Shown here piece by piece: positions 1-5,771 of a stretch of DNA of 6,296 nt. Within the stretch, counting starts at the first letter, position 1. Each line of letters begins with the position of its first letter. The position numbers were made by a program, and so were the translations under genes. The notes below the pieces were generated by a model. That model was not told where the DNA came from. It saw nothing but the letters and a program-made list of their open reading frames with translations, and did not search any database. This DNA is from Pontimonas sp. (GTDB lineage Bacteria > Actinomycetota > Actinomycetes > Actinomycetales > Microbacteriaceae), in contig JAIOWW010000069.1 of assembly GCA_021741925.1 (NCBI GenBank), positions 1 to 6,296 on the forward strand, given 5' to 3'.

Positions 1-23
1 TCGCGCTGGCGGAAGAACACTAA
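1..23 (+). CDS. atpB: ATP synthase F0 subunit a, C-terminal end (partial)
   Basis: Only the last codons are present. Reading back from the TAA at 21-23 gives the C-terminal residues ALAEEH, in the frame whose complete codons begin at position 3. Subunit a is the membrane stator that forms the two proton half-channels against the c ring. The assignment rests mainly on position: it lies directly upstream of atpE in an atpB-atpE-atpF-atpH-atpA-atpG-atpD-atpC operon, and a short acidic end of this kind is what I remember from actinobacterial a subunits. No functional residue can be seen in so short a piece. Confidence 0.8.
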
Positions 24-26
24 ACC

Positions 27-51
27 TCAGCCCGATACGCCATCGGGCTGA
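27..51 (+). promoter_or_regulatory. Intercistronic hairpin upstream of atpE
   Basis: Positions 27-36 and 42-51 are perfect reverse complements: a 10-bp stem with six G-C pairs and a 5-nt loop (37-41). It starts 3 nt after the atpB stop and ends 6 nt before the atpE Shine-Dalgarno. No T-run follows, so it does not look like an intrinsic terminator. A likely role is to protect a processed 5' end or keep the atpE ribosome site open, in keeping with the high copy number of subunit c. The structure is seen directly; the role is inferred. Confidence 0.7.
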
Positions 52-57
52 CAACAT

Positions 58-64
58 GGAAGGA
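58..64 (+). promoter_or_regulatory. Ribosome binding site of atpE
   Basis: GGAAGGA lies 7 nt before the GTG at 72. It is one of the best Shine-Dalgarno sequences in the window and supports choosing the GTG start, which also gives the expected N-terminus of subunit c. Confidence 0.8.
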
Positions 65-71
65 AACACCT

Positions 72-308
72 GTGGACACAACCTCGGTAATCGCCGAACT
101 CTCCGGAAACATTGCGACGGTCGGTTACGGCCTCGCAGCCATCGGCCCCGCCATCGGCGTGGGTATCGTCGTGGGCAAGACCATTGAGTCTGTTGCTCGC
201 CAGCCTGAACTTCAGGGCCGCCTGACGGTCTTGATGTATATCGGTATCGCCTTCACAGAAGCACTGGCGTTCATCGGTATTGCCACATACTTCATCTTCA
301 CCGGATAG
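72..308 (+). CDS. atpE: ATP synthase F0 subunit c (proteolipid, rotor ring)
   Basis: This 78-residue protein is a two-helix hairpin that oligomerises into the membrane rotor ring. Helix 1 (about 11-38) carries the glycine-rich packing face (G18, G20, G25, G29, G31). The polar loop ARQPE (42-46) contacts gamma and epsilon. Helix 2 (about 50-76) holds the ion-carrying carboxylate E63 in the FTEALAF context, equivalent to the drug-relevant Glu61 of Mycobacterium tuberculosis. The positions that supply sodium ligands in sodium-type rings (a Gln in helix 1 and a Ser after the Glu) are V30 and A64 here, so proton coupling is inferred. The start is GTG, chosen from the strong Shine-Dalgarno 7 nt upstream. 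It follows atpB by 48 nt containing a stable hairpin, and atpF starts 8 nt downstream. Confidence 0.98.
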   Translation: MDTTSVIAELSGNIATVGYGLAAIGPAIGVGIVVGKTIESVARQPELQGRLTVLMYIGIAFTEALAFIGIATYFIFTG

Positions 309-316
309 GCCTAATT

Positions 317-913
317 ATGCAGACCGAAGCACTCCTTCTCGCAGCGGAAGGGGAAGCATCCAACCCGTTGCTCCCCGCGATCTATGACATTGTCTGGTCG
401 ATCATTCCGTTTGCTTTGGTGTTGGTGCTGTTCTGGCGCGTGGTGTTGCCCAGACTGCAGAAGACACTGGATGAGCGCTCCGAGGCTATCGAGGGTGGAA
501 TTGCTCAGGCAGAAAGTGCCCAGGCCGAAGCTAAGGAAGCGTTGGAGAAATACAACGCGCTCCTTGCTGATGCCAGGGCAGAAGCCGCCAGCATTAGAGA
601 TCAGGCCCGCTCTGAGGGAACTCAGATTCTTCAGGAAATGAAGACCAACGCCCAGGCGGAGGCGGACCGGATAGCCCAGAGTGCTCAGGCACAAATCGAA
701 GCAGAACGTCACCAGGCTGTGCTCTCGTTGCGCAAAGAGGTCGGCAACTTGGCTCTCGATTTGGCCTCGGCCGTCGTTCAGGAGCGCCTGAGTGAGGACG
801 CGAAAGCCGCCTCAGTCGTGGACAAGCTCCTTGCGGATCTCGACAAGGAAGCTAAGGCTCCCGCAAAGAAACCCGCGGCCAAGAAAGCACCCGCAAAGAA
901 GGCGACAAAGTAA
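317..913 (+). CDS. atpF: ATP synthase F0 subunit b (peripheral stalk) with Lys/Ala/Pro-rich C-terminal tail
   Basis: This 198-residue subunit b is the membrane-anchored stalk that holds the F1 head still. The short N-terminus is followed by one membrane helix at about 21-45 (DIVWSIIPFALVLVLFW region). The classic juxtamembrane segment LPRLQKTLDERSEAIEGG (44-61) leads into a long Ala/Gln/Glu-rich helix to about residue 175 that should form the parallel b-b coiled coil. The C-terminal part normally binds delta. Residues 177-198 are unusual: a basic tail of Lys, Ala and Pro with a 10-residue repeat (180-189 and 190-198), resembling histone-H1 or actinobacterial HU tails. Typical actinobacterial b subunits, as I remember them, end without it. 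The ATG is preceded only by a weak AGG 7 nt upstream, so coupling to atpE is likely. The atpH start is 2 nt after the stop. Confidence 0.97.
   Translation: MQTEALLLAAEGEASNPLLPAIYDIVWSIIPFALVLVLFWRVVLPRLQKTLDERSEAIEGGIAQAESAQAEAKEALEKYNALLADARAEAASIRDQARSEGTQILQEMKTNAQAEADRIAQSAQAQIEAERHQAVLSLRKEVGNLALDLASAVVQERLSEDAKAASVVDKLLADLDKEAKAPAKKPAAKKAPAKKATK
854..910 (+). repeat. In-frame tandem repeat coding the basic tail of subunit b
   Basis: Two adjacent units, 854-883 and 884-910, encode KAPAKKPAAK and KAPAKKATK. At DNA level 857-870 and 887-900 match at 13 of 14 positions at exactly 30 nt spacing, with CCCGCAAAGAA identical in both. This suggests expansion by duplication or slippage of a short Lys/Ala/Pro unit. 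The repeat stops at the TAA of atpF. Confidence 0.85.
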
Positions 914-915
914 CC

Positions 916-1701
916 ATGGGTGCACAGACCACACAATCCCTCGTCAAGGCTCGAGCGAGCCTCGGCGGGTATACGGCAACCAGCGAGCTCGCGAGTTCGT
1001 TGTTCGCTGCTGCCCTGGGATTGTCGGGGTCGAAAGCCCTCCGAGGAGCTTTGGGAGATTCTTCAGCGGACCAGAAAGCCCTCCAAGCACTCGCGAAAGG
1101 CGCTTTCGCGTCGTTGTCCACCGACGCAAGAGCGCTGATTGGCGAGCTGGTGAGTCTTCCCTGGTCCAGTGCGAACGATCTTCAGGCCGCTTTGGAGGAA
1201 CTGGGAATCAGGACCCTCGCGGAGGTTTCTGGCGGTTCTGACCTTGTGGGTGAACTGCTGGCTATCTCGAGCCTCATTCACTCTGATCCCGAGGTGGAGC
1301 TCGCCGTGGGGTCAAAGCGTGCTTCAGCTGAAGCCAAAGCGACTCTCGTAAGCGCTCTGGTTGGCGGGAAAGTATCGCCCGAGGCAGAAGCCATTGTGCG
1401 TCACCTCGTCTCGGACTCCCGCGGTCGCCGGATTGGACGCATGCTGATGAACTCGGCTGAGATTGTCGCGGATCAGGGCGGCAAAGGCCTTGCCGTGGTC
1501 TCGGTCGCGAAGCCTCTCAGCGCCGCCCAGCACACCCATATCGAGCAGCTGGTGGAGAAGAAGTATCAGCGACCGCACTACATCGCGCAGCAGATCGACC
1601 ACAGTGTCGTCGGTGGAGCGCGGATCCGAGTGGGCGATGACGTTATTGATGGAAGCGTGGCCACCCGGCTGCAGGATTTGAGAATGAAACTTGCCGGCTA
1701 G
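916..1701 (+). CDS. atpH: ATP synthase F1 subunit delta (OSCP-type), long actinobacterial form
   Basis: This 261-residue delta subunit caps the alpha3beta3 head and joins it to subunit b. The C-terminal half is a clear OSCP/delta match: SVAKPLSAAQ (196-205), then QQIDHSVVGGARIRVGDDVIDG (225-246) and a terminal helix with SVATRLQDL (247-255). It is about 85 residues longer than the roughly 177-residue E. coli protein. The extra length looks like a duplicated helical N-terminal domain: residues 24-80 align with 109-166 at an offset of 85-86, sharing spaced A, G, L and S positions. It is not fused to b, unlike mycobacteria. The ATG lies 2 nt after the atpF stop, and the only purine-rich candidate (AGAAGG, 897-902) is inside atpF, so coupled translation is likely. 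Codon use appears less biased than in atpA and atpD, as expected for a subunit present once per enzyme. Confidence 0.96.
   Translation: MGAQTTQSLVKARASLGGYTATSELASSLFAAALGLSGSKALRGALGDSSADQKALQALAKGAFASLSTDARALIGELVSLPWSSANDLQAALEELGIRTLAEVSGGSDLVGELLAISSLIHSDPEVELAVGSKRASAEAKATLVSALVGGKVSPEAEAIVRHLVSDSRGRRIGRMLMNSAEIVADQGGKGLAVVSVAKPLSAAQHTHIEQLVEKKYQRPHYIAQQIDHSVVGGARIRVGDDVIDGSVATRLQDLRMKLAG
1092..1110 (+). other. Intragenic hairpin in atpH
   Basis: Positions 1092-1099 and 1103-1110 are perfect reverse complements, giving an 8-bp stem with a 3-nt loop (GCG). It lies within codons of the first delta repeat. No function is evident, and it may be a by-product of Ala/Lys/Ser codons. Confidence 0.4.
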
Positions 1702-1708
1702 CGCCGGC
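1693..1708 (+). other. Small hairpin spanning the atpH stop codon
   Basis: GCCGGC occurs at 1693-1698 and again at 1703-1708. Being self-complementary, the two copies can pair as a 6-bp G-C stem with a 4-nt loop that contains the TAG stop (1699-1701). No T-run follows, so it is not a terminator. It could slow ribosomes or mark mRNA processing between atpH and atpA, but it is short. Confidence 0.45.
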
Positions 1709-1735
1709 GACATACGTGTCAGTGCACACACAACC

Positions 1736-1741
1736 AAAGGA
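1736..1741 (+). promoter_or_regulatory. Ribosome binding site of atpA
   Basis: AAAGGA lies 6 nt before the ATG at 1748. It decides the start: an upstream in-frame TTG at 1691 overlaps the end of atpH, would add 19 residues unlike any alpha N-terminus, and has no comparable site. Confidence 0.8.
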
Positions 1742-1747
1742 AAAACC

Positions 1748-3385
1748 ATGGCTGAACTAACAATCAACCCGGATCACATCCGCGATGCCCTGAAGGACTT
1801 TGCTAAGTCCTACGACCCCGGCACCGCAGCCACCACCGAGGTGGGTCACGTGGTGGATGCCGCGGACGGTATCGCTCACGTTGAGGGGCTCCCCGGTGTC
1901 ATGGCTAACGAACTGGTGAAGTTCCAGGATGGAACACTCGGTCTCGCCCAGAACCTGGATGAGAACGAGATCGGTGTCGTGGTCCTCGGTGAGTTCAGCG
2001 GTGTTGAGGCTGGCCAGGAAGTAACCCGTACCGGTGAGGTTCTCTCCGTGCCCGTGGGTGATGGCTACCTCGGTCGTGTGGTGGACCCGCTGGGTAACCC
2101 CATCGATGGCATGGGAGCTATCAAGGCTGAGGGTCGTCGTGCGCTCGAGCTTCAGGCCCCCGGTGTTATGGCCAGGCGCAGTGTGCACGAGCCCCTGCAG
2201 ACGGGTATCAAGGCCATTGACGCCATGATCCCGGTGGGTCGTGGACAGCGTCAGCTCATCATTGGTGACCGCCAGACCGGTAAGACGGCCATCGCGGTGG
2301 ATACCATCATCAACCAGAAGGCCAACTGGGAGTCCGGTGACCCCACCAAGCAGGTTCGCTGCATCTATGTCGCGATTGGTCAGAAGGGTTCGACCATCGC
2401 CGGTGTGCGCGGTGCTCTCGAAGAGGCTGGCGCCATGGAGTACACCACCATCGTGGCCGCTCCTGCCTCTGACCCTGCAGGGTTCAAGTACCTCGCCCCC
2501 TACACCGGTTCTGCTATCGGTCAGCACTGGATGTACAACTCAAAGCACGTCCTGATCATCTTCGATGACCTCTCCAAGCAGGCTGAGGCCTACCGTGCTG
2601 TGTCACTGTTGCTGCGTCGTCCTCCGGGCCGTGAGGCATACCCCGGAGACGTCTTCTACTTGCACTCCCGTCTGCTGGAGCGCTGTGCGAAGCTCTCCGA
2701 TGAGATGGGTGGCGGCTCCATGACGGGTCTGCCGATCATCGAGACCAAAGCGAATGACGTCTCGGCGTTCATTCCGACCAACGTGATTTCGATCACCGAT
2801 GGTCAGATCTTCCTCCAGTCCGACCTCTTCCTCGCCAACCAGCGTCCCGCTGTGGACGTGGGTATCTCCGTGTCCCGTGTGGGTGGAGACGCTCAGGTGA
2901 AGTCGATCAAGTCGGTATCGGGAACTCTGAAGCTCGAGCTCGCTCAGTACCGCTCACTGGAAGCCTTCGCGATGTTCGCCTCCGACTTGGATGCCGCGAG
3001 CCGTCGCCAGTTGGCACGTGGTGCGAGACTGACGGAGCTTCTGAAGCAGCCTCAGTACTCCCCCTACCCCGTGGAGGAGCAGGTGGTCTCTATTTGGGCG
3101 GGCACCAACGGAAAGCTCGACACGATCGAGGTCGCCGACGTCCTCAAGTTTGAGGCTGAGCTACTCGACCACCTTCGTCGCAACACCAAGATTCTTGACA
3201 CGTTGCGGAAAACCAACGTGCTTGATGATGACACCAAGGCCGAGCTGGAGAAGGAGGTCGACAAGTTTGTGGTCGCCTTCCAGGGCTCCGGCGCTGAAGG
3301 CCTCGGTGCTCCGGGAAGCGAAGAGTTTGACGCTATCCCCGAAGAAGAAATCAACCAGGAAAAGATCGTCAAGCGCAAGCGCTAG
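1748..3385 (+). CDS. atpA: ATP synthase F1 subunit alpha
   Basis: This 545-residue alpha subunit provides the non-catalytic nucleotide sites of the alpha3beta3 head. The N-terminal helix and beta-barrel (about 1-100) are followed by the RecA-like core with Walker A GDRQTGKT (173-180, K179), a Walker B strand VLIIFDD (268-274), and the alpha/beta family signature PAVDVGISVS (367-376) followed by R377, which matches the arginine finger reaching into the catalytic site. A C-terminal helical domain follows. Compared with E. coli (513 aa) it ends in an extra stretch, about 511-545, that is Gly/Glu-rich and finishes in VKRKR. Actinobacterial alpha subunits commonly carry such an extension, and in mycobacteria it has been linked to suppressed ATP hydrolysis. 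Codons favour CGT, GGT, CTC and AAG, consistent with high expression. ATG 1748 is set by the AAAGGA site. Confidence 0.98.
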   Translation: MAELTINPDHIRDALKDFAKSYDPGTAATTEVGHVVDAADGIAHVEGLPGVMANELVKFQDGTLGLAQNLDENEIGVVVLGEFSGVEAGQEVTRTGEVLSVPVGDGYLGRVVDPLGNPIDGMGAIKAEGRRALELQAPGVMARRSVHEPLQTGIKAIDAMIPVGRGQRQLIIGDRQTGKTAIAVDTIINQKANWESGDPTKQVRCIYVAIGQKGSTIAGVRGALEEAGAMEYTTIVAAPASDPAGFKYLAPYTGSAIGQHWMYNSKHVLIIFDDLSKQAEAYRAVSLLLRRPPGREAYPGDVFYLHSRLLERCAKLSDEMGGGSMTGLPIIETKANDVSAFIPTNVISITDGQIFLQSDLFLANQRPAVDVGISVSRVGGDAQVKSIKSVSGTLKLELAQYRSLEAFAMFASDLDAASRRQLARGARLTELLKQPQYSPYPVEEQVVSIWAGTNGKLDTIEVADVLKFEAELLDHLRRNTKILDTLRKTNVLDDDTKAELEKEVDKFVVAFQGSGAEGLGAPGSEEFDAIPEEEINQEKIVKRKR

Positions 3386-3397
3386 ACGGCAACGAGT

Positions 3398-3403
3398 AAA
3401 GGA
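3398..3403 (+). promoter_or_regulatory. Ribosome binding site of atpG
   Basis: AAAGGA lies 10 nt before the ATG at 3414, in the 28-nt gap after atpA. It supports independent initiation at the ATG, which also matches the conserved gamma N-terminus. Confidence 0.7.
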
Positions 3404-3413
3404 CTAGTAACTA

Positions 3414-4313
3414 ATGGGCGCGCAGCTTCGGGTGTATCGGCAGAAGATTCGTTCTGCCAGTACAACCAAGAAGATCACCAGGGCTATGGAGCTGATTTCC
3501 GCATCGCGGATTCAAAAAGCTCAGGCCCGGATGACTGCTGCCACCCCTTACACCCGCGCGGTCACGCGCGCGGTGTCGGCTGTTGCGACCTACTCGAACA
3601 TTGATCACCCGCTCTTGACCGAGTCCGAGAACCCGAAGCGCGCCGCCATGGTGATTTTCACTTCGGACCGCGGACTGGCTGGTGCCTTCAGCGCTCAGGT
3701 CTTGCGTGAAGCTGGCGAGCTTCGCGAGCGCCTCGAGAGCGAAGGCAAAGAGGTCATCAACTTTGTCGTGGGTCGTAAGGCCGTCCAGAACTTCACCTTC
3801 CGGCAGCGCCCGGTCGAGAAGTCCTGGACCGGGAACACCGACCAGCCCGAATTTGAGACGGCCAAAGAAATAGCTCAGACCCTGATCGAGAAGTTCACCA
3901 CGGATCAGGCAGAGGGCGGTGTGGATGAAATCCACATCGTCTATAACCGCTTTGTGTCTCTGGTCACCCAGGCTCCTGAGGTTGTCCGTGTGCTTCCACT
4001 CGAAGTTGTGGAGGGTGTCGAAGAGCCCGGTGACACCGAGGTGTTCCCGCTGTATGAGTTTGAGCCTGAGCCCGATGACGTTCTGGATGCCCTGCTTCCG
4101 GTCTACATCGAGAACAGAATCTTCACCGCCATGCTGCAATCCGCGGCGGCTGAGCACGCTGCTCGCCAGAAGGCGATGAAGTCGGCCAGTGACAACGCCG
4201 ACAAGCTGATCCGTGAATACACCAGCTTGGCGAACAACGCTCGCCAAGCTGAAATTACCCAACAGATTTCCGAAATCGTGGGCGGCGCCGACGCCCTCGC
4301 TTCGGCGAAGTAA
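3414..4313 (+). CDS. atpG: ATP synthase F1 subunit gamma (central rotor shaft)
   Basis: This 299-residue gamma subunit is the rotating shaft that couples the c ring to the catalytic sites. The N-terminal helix has the family pattern IRSASTTKKITRAMELISASR (12-32), with M25 matching E. coli gamma Met23. The Rossmann-like middle includes FTSDRGLAGAF (82-92). The C-terminal helix carries SLANNARQAEITQQISEIVGGADAL (271-295). Two points are odd. Q284 (CAG) stands where nearly all homologues I recall have Glu (ITQE, E. coli Glu275). The segment 163-170 before VDEIHIV is short and does not contain the long mycobacterial gamma loop, as I remember that sequence. A perfect 11-bp hairpin lies in codons 270-280. 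atpD begins 16 nt after the stop. Confidence 0.98.
   Translation: MGAQLRVYRQKIRSASTTKKITRAMELISASRIQKAQARMTAATPYTRAVTRAVSAVATYSNIDHPLLTESENPKRAAMVIFTSDRGLAGAFSAQVLREAGELRERLESEGKEVINFVVGRKAVQNFTFRQRPVEKSWTGNTDQPEFETAKEIAQTLIEKFTTDQAEGGVDEIHIVYNRFVSLVTQAPEVVRVLPLEVVEGVEEPGDTEVFPLYEFEPEPDDVLDALLPVYIENRIFTAMLQSAAAEHAARQKAMKSASDNADKLIREYTSLANNARQAEITQQISEIVGGADALASAK
4223..4251 (+). other. Strong intragenic hairpin near the 3' end of atpG
   Basis: Positions 4223-4233 and 4241-4251 are perfect reverse complements: 11 bp with a 7-nt loop (4234-4240). It ends 62 nt before the atpG stop and about 79 nt before the atpD start. Leu272 is TTG and Gln278 is CAA, both less preferred here, and they pair with each other in the stem. 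It could affect mRNA stability or processing between atpG and atpD. The structure is direct; the function is speculative. Confidence 0.6.
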
Positions 4314-4329
4314 AGAAAGAGATAACGAG

Positions 4330-5769
4330 ATGACGAAGACTGCCACCACAAAAGCCACAGCTACGGGCCGAGTTGCCCGCGTGACGGGGCCCGTTGTTGA
4401 CGTGGAGTTCCCCCACGATTCACTGCCCGAGATGTACAACGCGCTGCAGACTGACATCACCATCGGTGGTGAGACCAGCGTCTTGACTCTCGAGGTGGCC
4501 CAGCACTTGGGTGATGATCTCGTTCGCGCGATTGCTCTGAAGCCCACTGACGGCCTCGTGCGTGGCCAAGAGGTGCGCGACACTGGTGGACCCATCACGG
4601 TCCCCGTGGGTGACGCCACCAAGGGCAAGGTGTTCAACGTTCTCGGCGAGGTGTTGAACTCCGATGACAAGCTCGAAGGCGTGGAGCGTTGGGGCATCCA
4701 CCGCCAGCCACCGGCCTTTGACCAGCTGGAGTCGAAGACTCAGTTGTTCGAAACCGGTATCAAGGTCATCGACCTTCTCACCCCCTACGTGCTCGGTGGA
4801 AAAATCGGTCTCTTCGGTGGAGCCGGTGTGGGTAAGACCGTTCTGATCCAGGAAATGATTCAGCGTGTGGCCCAGGACCACGGTGGTGTGTCCGTGTTCG
4901 CCGGTGTGGGGGAGCGTACCCGTGAGGGTAACGACCTCATCCACGAAATGGAGGAAGCGGGCGTCTTCGACAAGACCGCGCTGGTCTTCGGTCAGATGGA
5001 TGAGCCACCCGGCACCCGTCTTCGTGTTGCTCTCTCAGCACTGACCATGGCGGAGTACTTCCGTGACGTACAAAACCAGGACGTGTTGCTCTTCATCGAC
5101 AACATCTTCCGTTTCACCCAGGCAGGTTCTGAGGTGTCGACCCTGCTGGGTCGTATGCCCTCCGCCGTGGGCTACCAGCCAAACCTCGCGGATGAGATGG
5201 GTATTCTCCAGGAGCGCATCACCTCGACCCGTGGCCACTCGATCACGTCTCTGCAGGCCATTTATGTGCCAGCCGATGACTACACCGACCCGGCACCCGC
5301 AACCACCTTTGCGCACTTGGATGCCACGACTGAGCTCAGCCGTGACATCGCCGCAAAGGGTCTCTACCCTGCCGTGGACCCGCTGACTTCGACCAGCCGT
5401 ATCCTTGACCCGCTCTACATCGGTGAGGACCACTACCGCGTGGCCACCACGGTAAAGCAGATTCTGCAGAAGAACAAGGAACTCCAGGAGATCATCGCAA
5501 TCCTCGGTGTTGACGAGCTCTCCGAAGAGGACAAGATCACCGTGTCCCGCGCCCGTCGCATCCAGCAGTTCCTCTCGCAGAACACCTACATGGCAAAGAA
5601 GTTCACCGGTGTGGAAGGCTCCACGGTTCCCCTCAAGGAGACCATCGAGTCCTTTGATGCCATCGCCAAGGGTGAATTTGACCATGTGGCCGAGCAGGCC
5701 TTCTTCAACGTCGGACCGATCAGCGACGTCGAAGAGAAGTGGGCAACCATGCAGAAGGAAATGGGCTAG
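4330..5769 (+). CDS. atpD: ATP synthase F1 subunit beta (catalytic)
   Basis: This 479-residue beta subunit carries the catalytic sites that make ATP from ADP and phosphate. After a short Thr/Lys/Ala leader comes the beta-barrel (GRVARVTGPVVDVEF, 13-27). The core has Walker A GGAGVGKT (163-170, K169), the general-base Glu in GERTREG (E195), Walker B VLLFIDN (252-258, D257), adenine-contacting Y346, and the signature PAVDPLTSTS (347-356). DELSEED (395-401), the lever that touches gamma, is intact. All catalytic residues are present and the length is normal. ATG 4330 is chosen because the family N-terminus begins just after it; an upstream in-frame ATG at 4213 lies inside atpG and adds 39 residues unrelated to beta. 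The start has only a purine-rich AAAGAAAGAGA region (4313-4322) with no GG core, so the ribosome site looks weak for a three-copy subunit. Confidence 0.98.
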   Translation: MTKTATTKATATGRVARVTGPVVDVEFPHDSLPEMYNALQTDITIGGETSVLTLEVAQHLGDDLVRAIALKPTDGLVRGQEVRDTGGPITVPVGDATKGKVFNVLGEVLNSDDKLEGVERWGIHRQPPAFDQLESKTQLFETGIKVIDLLTPYVLGGKIGLFGGAGVGKTVLIQEMIQRVAQDHGGVSVFAGVGERTREGNDLIHEMEEAGVFDKTALVFGQMDEPPGTRLRVALSALTMAEYFRDVQNQDVLLFIDNIFRFTQAGSEVSTLLGRMPSAVGYQPNLADEMGILQERITSTRGHSITSLQAIYVPADDYTDPAPATTFAHLDATTELSRDIAAKGLYPAVDPLTSTSRILDPLYIGEDHYRVATTVKQILQKNKELQEIIAILGVDELSEEDKITVSRARRIQQFLSQNTYMAKKFTGVEGSTVPLKETIESFDAIAKGEFDHVAEQAFFNVGPISDVEEKWATMQKEMG

Positions 5770-5771
5770 GG

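Noticed and set aside
306..313. Palindrome TAGGCCTA at the atpE/atpF junction
   Set aside because: Only 8 bp, no spacer for a hairpin, and it consists of the stop codon and a weak ribosome site; no operator family recognised.
1691..1747. Upstream TTG start that would extend alpha by 19 residues
   Set aside because: Overlaps the end of atpH, lacks a ribosome site, and the extension does not resemble alpha; ATG 1748 has AAAGGA 6 nt upstream.
1757..2527. Minus-strand open frame (256 codons) opposite atpA
   Set aside because: Rich in His, Gly and Thr as expected for antisense of biased coding sequence; no family resemblance and it lies wholly within atpA.
3551..3575. GC-rich inverted repeat in atpG
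   Set aside because: Explained by the amino-acid repeat TRAVTRAV with GC-ending codons; the pairing needs a bulge and is of low complexity.
4213..4329. Upstream ATG start that would extend beta by 39 residues
   Set aside because: The extension is out-of-frame reading of the conserved gamma C-terminus; family beta N-termini start at about 4330.
3411..4697. Long open frame on the minus strand (428 codons) opposite atpG and the start of atpD
   Set aside because: It is antisense to two certain genes, has no recognisable domain or ribosome site, and its composition reflects the codon bias of the sense genes.
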